From Hymenopus coronatus (lineage: Eukaryota; Arthropoda; Insecta; Mantodea; Hymenopodidae), in NCBI GenBank assembly GCA_030762935.1, contig CM060898.1, positions 102,059,281 to 102,123,280 on the forward strand: DNA of 64,000 nucleotides. Direction: 5' to 3'. Shown here piece by piece: positions 55,719-64,000 of this stretch (the stretch's first letter is position 1; each line of letters starts with the position of its first letter). The translations under genes and the position numbers were made by a program. A model generated the notes under the pieces. The model had not been told where the DNA came from. It did no database searches and saw only the letters and a program-made list of their open reading frames with translations.

Positions 55719-56207
55719 TCATTCAAAATGAAGAGGTCTTTAGAGTTATTCCCAGAAAACTTGAATTATACATTTTCATGTAAATATATTTAATATAAGT
55801 ATTTTAAATAACATTGCTCCAGACAATTTTTGAAAAAAAAATCAAGGTTTTCAATAGTTTTTCCATACCAAGGGTAGTTTGGGTGGAGGCTTCTCAAAAT
55901 CTTTGTGTCGCATCCTTTGGTGCTTAACGGACCTTTCGTTTTTGAGGTATGCTGCCCATAGAGACACACGCACATGGACATTTTTAAAACTTTTCTTTGG
56001 ATTCATATGTATTTCCAGTGAAATACAATACCTTCTGTATATACTATGTACTTATTATGTACAGAGAAAGTAAATATATATATATATATATATATATAAT
56101 TCTTTATTATACAGGATACCTCAATACATTTCCATTAAATCTCGGTATAAAATTTCTGGGTGGAATATTTTCTCTACCTGTGTATTATATACGAAGTGGA
56201 CAAAGTT
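55716..56207 (-). mobile_element. Two P-side PQ fragments with an AT microsatellite
   Basis: A minus fragment (55,716-56,073) begins TCATTCAAAATGAAGAGGTC and ends with the hairpin TACTATGTACTTATTATGTA and CAGAGAAAGTAAA. A (TA)n run of about 24 bases (56,074-56,097) follows, then a second short P-side fragment (56,098-56,207) with CTCGGTATAAAATTTCTGGG and a worn hairpin. Confidence 0.75.
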
Positions 56208-56855
56208 AAACAGAACAGATAAGGACAAATGAATGCAGCAGAGCAGATTTTTCTCTAAGATTGTGAATATAGTTTAACACTGAATAAAAAGTTCCATTGC
56301 TATGAACTGTTTCCAGATCTAATTCTTTGTTTTCAGGAGCACCTTGTGCTATTCATTCCATTTAAGGAGATGTACGAAGTAACAAAGCAGTTGCGCTACC
56401 GTGTTTGCGTTGCTAAGGTTGTTATCTGACACTTGCCAACTCGACCTTTCGACCTTGCTACCTGAAACCGGAGCTGCTGAAGAAGTGGGCAGTACTTCAC
56501 CACTTGCATGTTGATCTTTCTCTCTAGGGTGTCGCACAAGCAGTTTACCATGTTTATCACTGTGATGAATTTCGTTGAAATCCAATGCTGCTGAAGCACT
56601 ATGATGAAATATTTCTCCCTTTCATGTGCCTGCGACATCCTCGAAATAAAACAAGAGGCTAACGATGAAGACAAACTTCACAGCAAATCTGTACATATGT
56701 AGTTTTCCAACGTTCGATAATTGAATCGATATTTGCTGAAAGGTTGCAAATGATTTTCAAACTGGATTACACTTTTAGAGGTATGTGTATTAATCTGTAC
56801 AGAAAAGATATGAATACGCCATTAAAATGTATTGCTAACTTAATTTCTTTTTAAT
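56208..56855. other. Unassigned sequence with overlapping minus-strand frames
   Basis: This is among the less AT-rich stretches of the window. Minus-strand frames of 92 (56,674-56,396) and 78 codons (56,585-56,349) overlap. The latter reads DKHGKLLVRHPREKDQHASG. I do not recognise either. A degraded gene fragment or transposon is possible. Confidence 0.25.
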
Positions 56856-57020
56856 TTTGCTACACGTACCTACTATGTACATAAAGTATAGAGAAAGTAT
56901 TGTAATACACCCAAAAATTCAATACCACGATTTCACCGGAAATATATGTTTTGGGTCCCTCTGAATAAAAAAAAGCATTTTTTGGAAAAAAGGTCCGTGT
57001 GTGTGCGCGCGCGCGCGCGC

Positions 57021-57052
<32 letters not shown>

Positions 57053-57722
57053 GCCAAACTTGGTATTTAAGTTCAGTATCTTCCGAGGATGCGACACGAA
57101 CATTTTCAAGAAAATCCCCCCATACCAAACTACCCTTTACATGGAAAAATTTTAGAAAATTATGATTTTCTCAAAAAAGGCTCTAACGATTTTGATTAAA
57201 ATATCGTATATTTAAGATATTTACCTGACAAACAAAATGTATGTCTTGAATTTTCTGGGAATAGCCTCTGAAGACTACTTTATTCTGGATGAATTTTATG
57301 GAACTTTGTATAACTGGCAAACCGTAAGAGATAAAGAAAAACTTAAATAACAGAAAATGTAGGGCTCTTAAAGAGACGCAGTTTATGTTATATGTATATT
57401 TATTTTCCTAGAGTTCATCGTTTTTTAGATATTCCTTGTCATTGGTTTCACATTTATAAAAACTTATACTTTTCTTTTACAGGAATTTGTTAGTTCCTAT
57501 CCATAGAAACAAAGGAACTTCAGTCACACAGCAACCAGCTTTTACCTAACACTTCAGCCTATGCTACTCCATTATTTTCTATCTATTTGCATGGAGGCAA
57601 GTAATAAGACTATTTCTGTTAATTTTTTCTGGATAAGCATGAAGTAAAAAAGAAGCTTAAGCTTTTTAACAAATCATTTGTTGCAGAGATGTGGAGAAAG
57701 TCAAGTGAATGGAACATATCAG
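56856..57722 (+). mobile_element. PQ element with a three-part dinucleotide tract
   Basis: P reads TTTTGCTACACGTACCTACT with the hairpin widened by ACCT. The microsatellite at 56,997-57,053 is GT, then GC (57,005-57,021), then GT, then GA repeats, and passes directly into GCCAAACTTGGTATTTAAG, so the usual AGCATAGCTCAAAAACG block is deleted. Q ends GTGGAGAAAGTCAAGTGAAT and ATATCAG. Confidence 0.88.
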
Positions 57723-57726
57723 TTTT

Positions 57727-58590
57727 TACTTTCTCTATATGCACTATGTACATAGGGTATAGAGAAGGTATTGCACCCCACCAAAAAATTCGATACCGAG
57801 ATTTCACCGGAAATAAATGTTTTAGGGTCCCCTTTATCTAAAAAAAAAGCATTTTCGGAAAAAGGTCCGTGTGCGTGTGTGTGTGTGTGAGTGTCCGTGT
57901 GACTGTGAACACAATAACTCAAAAACGAAAAGTAGGTAAAATACTAAACTTGGTATTTAAGTTTAGCATCTTCCAGGGATGCCACACGAAGATTTTGAGA
58001 AAAATCCCCCCACCCTCAACTACCCATTACATGGAACTTTTTTGGAAATTTTGATTTTCTGAAAAATGGCTCTAACGATTTTGATTAATATGTCGTATAT
58101 TAAAGATATTTATTTACCTGACAAATAAACTGTATATTTTGAATTTTCTGGGAATAGCCTCTGAAGACTACTTTATTCTGGGTCAATTTTACGGAATTTT
58201 GCATACCTGCTAAACCATAAGAGATGGACGAAAACCTACCACACAAAACATGTAGAGTACCTTAAAACACACAATATATGTTATATACATTTTTTGTGGA
58301 GTTGGTCGTTTTTTAGATATTCCTTGTTTTTGGTTTCAGCAATAAAAAACTTACACTTTTCGCATACAGGACTATGTGAACTCGTGTCCATAAAAACAAA
58401 GGAACTTCAGTTACATAGCAACCAGCTTTTGGCTATCACTTTAACCTATGGTACCCCCTTATTTCGCTTCTACTAACATGGAAGCAAATAATAAGGCTAT
58501 TTCTGCTAATTTTTTCTCGATTAGATGAAGTAAATAGAATAATTTGTTGCAGAGATGTAGAGAAAGTCATGTTAATGGAACACAACAGAT
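57727..58590 (+). mobile_element. PQ element, complete, head-to-tail with the previous copy
   Basis: ACTTTCTCTATATGCACTAT starts within a few T residues of the preceding Q end. The GT tract is at 57,868-57,893. It ends TGTAGAGAAAGTCATGTTAA and GGAACACAACAGA. Confidence 0.9.
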
Positions 58591-58593
58591 TTT

Positions 58594-59384
58594 TTGTAGT
58601 AGGTTTGTTTATCTCTTACGCTTTACTATTTATGCAAAAAATGGGTTATAAGGTATTTTTCCTTTAAAATTAAGTAAACAACCATAGGTATATCTTTAAT
58701 GGAACCTTATAGATTTCTGTGGGTCCAAATTTGAAAAAAAATGTGTTTATGCTTTCTTTGTATATACTATATACATAGTATGTAGAAAGGGTATTGTATT
58801 TCACCCAAAAATCCGATACGAGATTTGAGGCCCCCTGAGATCAGATTTTCTTGAAAATCTTCGTGTCGCATCCTTGGAAGATACCAAACTTAAATACAAA
58901 GTTTGGTATTTAACGGTCTTTTCGGTTTTGAGCTATGCTGTCCACACACACAAGCACACACAAACATGGACCTTTTTTTTTTAAATGCTCTGTTTTGGAA
59001 TCGGGGGGGGGGCCCAAAACAAATATTTCCGGTGAAATATCGGTATCAATACAATAGCTTCTCTGTACACTACATAATACGTGTAGAGAAGGTAAAGAAT
59101 CTTGTGTTCCATTCCCATGACTTTCTCTATATTATTAATAAGCTTATCTTTTATTTATTTCATGCTAATCGAGTAAAATTAGCAGAAATAGTCTTATTTG
59201 TTGCTTTATACAGCATAGTTCAAAACCGAAAAGACCGTTAAATACCAAACTTGATATTTAAGTTTGGTATCTTCCAAGGATGCGACACGAAGATTTTCAA
59301 CAAAATCTGATTTGAGGGGTCTCAAATCTCGTATCGGATTTTTGGGTGGAATACAATACCCTTTCTACATACCATGTATATATA
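58594..59384. mobile_element. Mosaic of short PQ fragments in alternating orientation
   Basis: In sequence I see: minus body piece (58,600-58,640), plus P end with ATACTATATACATAGTATGT (58,750-58,840), minus P-side half ending CATAATACGTGTAGAGAAGG (58,845-59,095), minus Q-side piece (CATTCCCATGACTTTCTCTA, 59,100-59,205), plus middle piece (GCATAGTTCAAAACCG, 59,210-59,305), and minus P-end piece (59,310-59,384). No piece exceeds about 250 bp. Confidence 0.65.
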
Positions 59385-59918
59385 CCATAGGTTAAAGTGA
59401 AAGCCAAAAGCTGGTTTCTATGTGACTGATGTTCCTTTGTTTGTATGGACAGGAGTTCACAAAATCCTGTATAAGAAAAGTATGTTTTTCAAAGCTGAAA
59501 CCAAGAAAAAGGAATATCTCAAAAACGATCAACTCCATGAAAAAAAAATGTATATACCATATATTGTGTGTTTTAACATGCTCTACATTTTTTGTGAGTT
59601 AAGTTTTTGTCCATCTCTTACAGTTTAGTAGTCATGCAAAATTCATCCAGAATAAAGTAGTCTTCAGAGGCTATTCCCAGAAAATTCAAAATATACATTT
59701 TGTCAGGTAAATATCGTTAATATATGATATTTTATTCAAAATCGTTAGAGCCATTTTTTAGAAAATCAAAATTTTCGAAAAAAGTTCCATGTAAAGGGTA
59801 GCTTGGGGTGAGGGGATTTTTCTCAAAATCTTCTTGTCGCATCCCTGGAAGATACTAAACTTAAATATCAACTTTGGTATTTTAGTGACTTTTCGTTTTT
59901 GAGTTATCGTGTTCACAG

Positions 59919-59951
<33 letters not shown>

Positions 59952-60128
59952 CACACACACACACACGGACACTCGGACACCCGCACAGACCTTTTTCTGA
60001 AAATACTTTTTTTGGATACAGGGGACCCTAAAGCATATATTTCCGGTGAAATCTCGGTATCGAATTTTTTTGGTGGAGTGCAATACCTTCTCTATACACG
60101 TATAGAGAAAGTACGTATAGAGAAAGTA
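59385..60128 (-). mobile_element. PQ element, Q end truncated, P end with a small duplication
   Basis: It starts at ACCATAGGTTAAAGTGAAAG. A (CA)n tract is at 59,918-59,966 followed by ACACGGACACTCGGACAC. At P the hairpin loop is lost and CGTATAGAGAAAGTA is present twice in tandem (60,099-60,128). Confidence 0.88.
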
Positions 60129-60477
60129 ACAATTCAAAGCTGAAAATTGTAAAGAATGAATTTTACAGCGCGAGAGTAGAAAAGGACGAAGCTAGTGACA
60201 ACATGTTGGTGTAAATTAAATATAGTTTTATTTATGGACGCCCTTTAACTGCTGTGGTTTAAGCGTCCCAGTCTATCGGGTGTCTCAAAAGAATCTCAGC
60301 TGTTGTAACTGTGGTTATGTTGTCACGGAACTATGGAGAGGGAGCATCACTTTGAGCAGGTTTATCCTCCCTTATTCTATTTGAATAACACGTTGGAGAA
60401 ATGTGTGCTTAAGTCAAAACTGTGGGATTGTGCTTATGAAACGAACAGAAGAGAGAATTTTTACAGTTGGCGTCTGT
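60129..60477. other. Unassigned sequence with an F3 SINE tail
   Basis: At 60,220-60,285 the minus strand carries the 3' part of the F3 SINE (CAGCAGTTAAAGGGCGTCCA then TAAATAAAAC), matching 33,662-33,690. The rest is unrecognised. Confidence 0.4.
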
Positions 60478-61346
60478 TACTTTCTCTACACGTACTATGT
60501 ACATAGTGTATAGAAAAGGTATTGCACTCCATCCAAAAATTCGATACCGAGATTTCACCGGAAATGTATGTTTTAGGGTCCTCTGTATCCAAAAAAGACA
60601 TTTTCAGAAAACGGTCTGTGTGTGAGTCCGTGTGTCGAGTGTCTGTGAATACGATGACTCAAAAACGAAAAGTCGGTAAAATACAATACTTGGTATTTTA
60701 GCTTAGTATCTTCCAGGGATGTGACGTGAAGATTTTGAGAAAAATCCCCCCACCCCAAACTACCCTTTACATGGAACTGTTTTCGAAAATTTTGATTTTC
60801 TAAAAAGTGGCTCTAACGAGTTTGATTAAAATATCGTATATTAAAGATATTTACCTGACAAATAAAATGTATATTTTGAATTTTCTGGGAATAGCCTCTG
60901 AAGGCTACTTTATTCTGGATGAAATTTACGGAATTTTGAATAACTGCTAAACCATAAGACTTAGATAAAAACTTATTACACAAAAAATGTAGTGCACGTT
61001 AAAACACACAATTTATGTTATACACATTTTTTCGCGGAGTTGATTGTTTTTTTAGATATTCCTTGTTTTTGGTTTCAGCCATGAAGGACTTATTTTTCTC
61101 ATACAGGAATTTGTCAACTCCTGTCCATACAAACAAAGGAACTTCAGTCACATAGCAACCAGCTTTTGACTATCACTCTAGCTCATGGTACTCCCTTATT
61201 TCGCTTCTACGTACAAGGAAGCAAGTAATAAGATTATTTCTGCTAATTTTTTCTCGATTAGCATAAAGTAAATAGAGGCATAAGCTTCTTAACAATAATT
61301 TGTTGCAGAGATGTAGAGAAAGTCATGTGAATGGGACACATCAGAA
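60478..61346 (+). mobile_element. PQ element, complete, near-consensus reference copy
   Basis: This copy shows the family best. ACTTTCTCTACA (60,479-60,490) is the exact inverse of TGTAGAGAAAGT (61,312-61,323). The hairpin core CACGTACTATGTACATAGTG follows P. Then come TCACCGG, the GTGTGTGAGTCCGTGTG tract, TTCCAGGGATG, ATCCCCCCACCCC, TTGATTAAAATATCG, CTGGGAATAGCCTCTGAAGG, TTGGTTTCAGC, TTGTCAACTCCTGTCCATAC, CACATAGCAACCAGCTTTTG, TTTTCTCGATTAGCAT and finally TCATGTGAATGGGACACATC. No frame is long or conserved enough to be a gene, so the element is non-autonomous. Its mobilising protein would have to be encoded elsewhere. Confidence 0.93.
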
Positions 61347-61650
61347 TTTTTATGGTGATTTCAGAAAAATTAAACCGTAAATTTCTTGAATTTGCACTTT
61401 CGGAATGGCGTCATCGCGATATGTGGCAGATATAATTACTACTACTACTACTATAGAGCTGTAGTAAGGAAATGAAATTGTGTTGAACTCTGCCTTCAGG
61501 GATGGGGAAAGCATTTCTAACATCTTCTATGATAGTTGTAAATAATTTTCAATTTCAATTCAGCTCATCTTCATTTCCAGCAATAATTAGCAGAATCCGT
61601 TGCCAACTGAAAGGTCCATAAAGACACCTGCTTCACTGGGAGTGAAAAGA
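61347..61650. other. Unassigned sequence
   Basis: It contains a (TAC)n-like ATTACTACTACTACTACTAT at 61,434-61,453 and otherwise nothing I recognise. Confidence 0.35.
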
Positions 61651-61868
61651 AGCTTAATTTTGCTCAGAGGACTCTTTATCAGGCATCAGGTTCCTTTACG
61701 TATCGTAAATTTACGGAACGCGATCAACTATTTTATTTCCCTTCTTGAAGGAAGACACACTAAACATTTTTATGACCGAAAAAAACCCAGCGTCCTCCGC
61801 CGGTTTGAACCCACGTCCGTGGGAACCAGAGGCTAGCATGTAACCCCTAGACCATGAAGGAGGGCACT
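61651..61868 (-). mobile_element. SINE, family F3, with tRNA-like head
   Basis: Read on the minus strand from 61,868: CCTTCATGGTCTAGGGGTTA (box A region), GTGGGTTCAAACCGGCGGAG (box B), then GGAACCTGATGCCTGATAAA and CCTCTGAGCAAAATTAAG. It matches 33,452-33,706 from the box B onward and supplies the head missing there. An acceptor-stem-like 3' half is absent, so it is not a working tRNA gene. Confidence 0.72.
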
Positions 61869-61979
61869 GTAGACATGCGTTAGATAGAAACAGAGATTGC
61901 CATAGTGTCTTAGGCTTCAGGCAGGCTATAGATGAAGATTAGAACTTGAACAGTTAAAGCTGCCCAAATCCATTCTTGA

Positions 61980-62085
61980 GGCTATGTAAAACCAGCAGTT
62001 GAAGAATTAGAGCCAAACAAGTATCGAACCTGTGTCCTTCGCAATTGCACCTGACTTCGGATCAACGGCCTTGTTATAGAGGCAC
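61980..62085 (-). mobile_element. tRNA-like sequence, probable SINE head
   Basis: On the minus strand, ACACAGGTTCGATACTTGTT contains a box-B-like core (GGTTCGATACT), and the upstream TCTATAACAAGGCCGTTGAT is a poor box A. No second copy was found in the window, so family status is uncertain. Confidence 0.35.
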
Positions 62086-62137
62086 TTCTACTTCCTGTTA
62101 ATCTTGCATTACTTGTGTAGACAGTAAGGGTAATTTG

Positions 62138-62800
62138 GATGGATGAACTTACATGACTTTCTCTACAAACTCTTGTATAGACCATCCTCACGAAAGGTTA
62201 TTCTTCTACTTCATATTAGTCGAGATAAATAACTGCAGAATTTGTCTTATTTAATATTTCCTTGTGGGTACAAGGGAATTAGGGGAATGTACTAGACTTT
62301 AAGCAATACTCAAATCGGGCTTTGAAGGCGAATATCAGTAACTTTAAGTGCCACAGACCTCGAGACTATTTGTAGATTATTTCACCGATTTCATTCATCG
62401 TTCGACCAACAAGTTAAAAAAAATAATAAAAAAAAAAAAAAAATAAGCTAGTTCGCTAAATCTGTTCTCTTTCCGGACTAAAGAAATATCAATTTCCTAG
62501 ATGAGATCACTATATTTAAAAACTGAAAGCAAGCACAAGGAAATTATTAAAGCTACAAAAGAGGGAGGAAGAAAAATTGAATGCTTTAACAAAATGCTTT
62601 ACTTTTTTTCTGTAGTAAGATTATATATATTATGCTTAAACGCCCATATATACGTGCCTATTACCTTGAACATCTGAATTGTTGTAGGAATTCTAAAAAA
62701 GTTGCTTCACAATGCTATAGTAAAACTAACTTCATCAATTTATCTTACAAAAATTCAAAGTTACATAGTTTATATATTTATAAAAATGTAACTGAAAAGC
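62138..62800 (-). mobile_element. PQ element, diverged, interrupted by an F2 SINE tail
   Basis: Q-side GAACTTACATGACTTTCTCT leads to ACAAACTCTTGTATAG and the ATTAGTCGAGATAAATAACT block. At 62,325-62,445 an F2 tail (TTCACCGATTTCATTCATCG, CAACAAGTTAAAAAAA) interrupts. The body resumes with GACTAAAGAAATATC... and is lost near 62,800. Confidence 0.6.
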
Positions 62801-63149
62801 GCGGTAGCTGCTTCACTTAGCTCCCCTGCAAGGTGGGTCACAAGGGAAGGGAAACAAAATGGTTTGTGTGGCTCTTTCTGAAGCTCTCATGTTTCTTTCT
62901 GCGAAAGCCGGAGCTATAAAACAACAGCTGCCAGGCCCGCGTCAGCTCGAACGGAGAGTGCAGTGGTTTTGGAGACAGCCGAAGCAATCGACAACTGAGT
63001 GAGCGAATTTCGGAACCACGAGTTATAAAGTTGTCAACTATTGAAAGAAAGACAATTTGTTAAACTGGTATCAGGGTCGTGTAGTCACAATCTCATATGG
63101 TTTGTCGGTTATGTAGAAATCAGTCAGAATTATCTGAATTGCTCATACA
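62801..63149 (+). promoter_or_regulatory. Candidate TATA/initiator core promoter in a GC-richer block
   Basis: TATAAAA at 62,915-62,921 is followed by TCAGC with its A at 62,944, a 29-bp spacing suited to a TATA plus initiator promoter. The transcribed side (CTCGAACGGAGAGTGCAGTG) is GC-richer than the surroundings. No open frame follows within the segment. It may be the promoter part of an LTR or other retroelement rather than of a host gene. Confidence 0.3.
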
Positions 63150-63985
63150 AATCCCTTTCGATAAATTTGATTTCATCGGAAATAAGTTTTAGGATCCCGT
63201 GAATAAAAAGGCTTTTCTAGAAAAATATCCGTGTATATGCATATGTGTGTGAGGGATGGAGAGAGAGAAAGAGAGAGGAGGGGAGAGAGGGAGAAGGAGA
63301 AGAAAAACGGAAAGTGTATTAAATGCAGGTGTGATATTTAAGTTCTGCATTTTCCGAAAATACTACGCGAAGATTTTCAAGCAAAACTATGTATATTTGG
63401 AAAATTGTTTGATTTTTAAAAGTTTTCTCTATTAATGTTGTAACGGTTTTTAATTAAACACGGTATGTTTGAGATTTTCATGGCAAATGAAACATTTATG
63501 CAGTAAAGTAAAAATAGTTTTATCGATTTATCCTACAACAGCTTAAATTCGGTTCTTAGAAAGAGGATTTATTTTGAATTGTTGAGCGTTAGAAAAGAGA
63601 GATTAACTCTATAGATGGGGTACGATATATCCTGAATATTCTAGGAATAGTCTCAGAAGCCTCTTCATTCTGGATAACTTTTGCATAACTGGTATTTATA
63701 AGAATCCAATTCTTACATTTTTCTCAATTGCGAAATCGTATACGTATTTTTTTATCCAGCCCTTGTAAAAAGAACAACATTTCAATACCATCACAGAGTG
63801 ACCAGCTCTTAAATGTTTTGACTCTCGCTTTAGCCTAGTATATGCCTTTATAACCTTGTGCTAGGAGTAAATATATGATAAAACAATTTTTGCTTGAAGT
63901 AGATAGAAGAATAAACTTTTGTGAGAATAATCGATTTTAGAATAGATAGAGAAAATCGTGTAAATGCAACACATCATATGTTTCA
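63150..63985 (+). mobile_element. PQ element, diverged, P hairpin missing
   Basis: It starts mid P-side (GATTTCATCGGAAATAAGTT), has a GTATATGCATATGTGTGTGA and GA-rich stretch (63,229-63,304), then the family body, including AGGAATAGTCTCAGAAGCCT, and ends with GATAGAGAAAATCGTGTAAA and GCAACACATCA. An unaligned stretch with TTTATCCAGCCCTTGTAAAA at about 63,748 resembles a mariner end. Confidence 0.65.
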
Positions 63986-63993
63986 TGTAAAAA

Positions 63994-64000
63994 AATCTGA
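63994..64000 (-). mobile_element. Start of another PQ element, cut by the window edge
   Basis: The last bases, an A-run followed by TCTGA, match the Q-end start (TCTGATGTG) of minus-oriented copies. Confidence 0.4.

Overview
This window reads as AT-rich, repeat-saturated nuclear DNA from an invertebrate animal, most likely an arthropod. The evidence is several families of mariner and IS630-type transposase relics, at least five kinds of tRNA-derived SINE-like insert, a hAT-type relic, a non-LTR retrotransposon tail, and TATA plus TCA-type initiator candidates. There are no operons, ribosome binding sites or phage-like genes. I found no intact host protein-coding gene. Almost every open frame is a fragment of a repeat. 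The species cannot be assigned from this sequence alone.

More than half of the window, by my reading, is one non-autonomous repeat family, called here the PQ element. It has about 45 full, partial or nested copies in both orientations. A complete copy is roughly 870-900 bp. The P end starts with ACTTTCTCTACA and runs into a hairpin centred on CTATGTACATAG. A (GT)n tract lies about 130-190 bp inside the P end. The Q end finishes with TGTAGAGAAAGT followed by about 22 more bases ending near CACATCAGA. The inverted repeat is therefore terminal at P but sub-terminal at Q. That asymmetry, the hairpin, the internal microsatellite and the lack of obvious target duplications resemble Helentron-associated (HINE/DINE-1-like) elements. 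'Plus' below means P end first.

Layout. 0-12 kb: PQ copies, SINEs and a decayed mariner (9.07-10.23 kb). 11.6-13 kb: promoter-like or LTR-like sequence and a poly(A)-tailed segment. 15.2-16.3 kb: a hAT (ZBED5/GTF2IRD2-like) relic on the minus strand. 17.4-22.3 kb: a duplicated block whose left copy carries 20 head-to-tail 35-bp units and whose right copy carries one, with a fold-back element bearing a tRNA-like module in each arm between them. 24.7-26.1 kb: a mariner with perfect 30-bp terminal inverted repeats and a TA target duplication, broken by frameshifts. 26.8-34.7 kb: nested PQ copies and SINEs. 35.9-37.8 kb: two further transposase relics and a LINE tail. 39.76-39.88 kb: a 121-bp insert with target duplications and a hammerhead-like core. 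42.9-45.5 kb: an IS630/mariner-type relic, then two 3' halves of one mariner family joined head to head. 46.2-46.4 kb: a very AT-rich insert with an exonuclease-like fragment. 47-61.4 kb: dense PQ copies. 61.6-64 kb: SINEs, a promoter-like block and one more PQ copy.

The most notable signal is that the short sub-terminal inverted repeats at the two PQ ends appear to co-vary between copies: CTCTACA with TGTAGAG, CTCTATA with TATAGAG, CTCCATA with TATGGAG, and CTCTAGC with GCTAGAG. This suggests the two ends pair or are recognised together. All coordinates for degraded repeats are approximate, since no alignment program was used.
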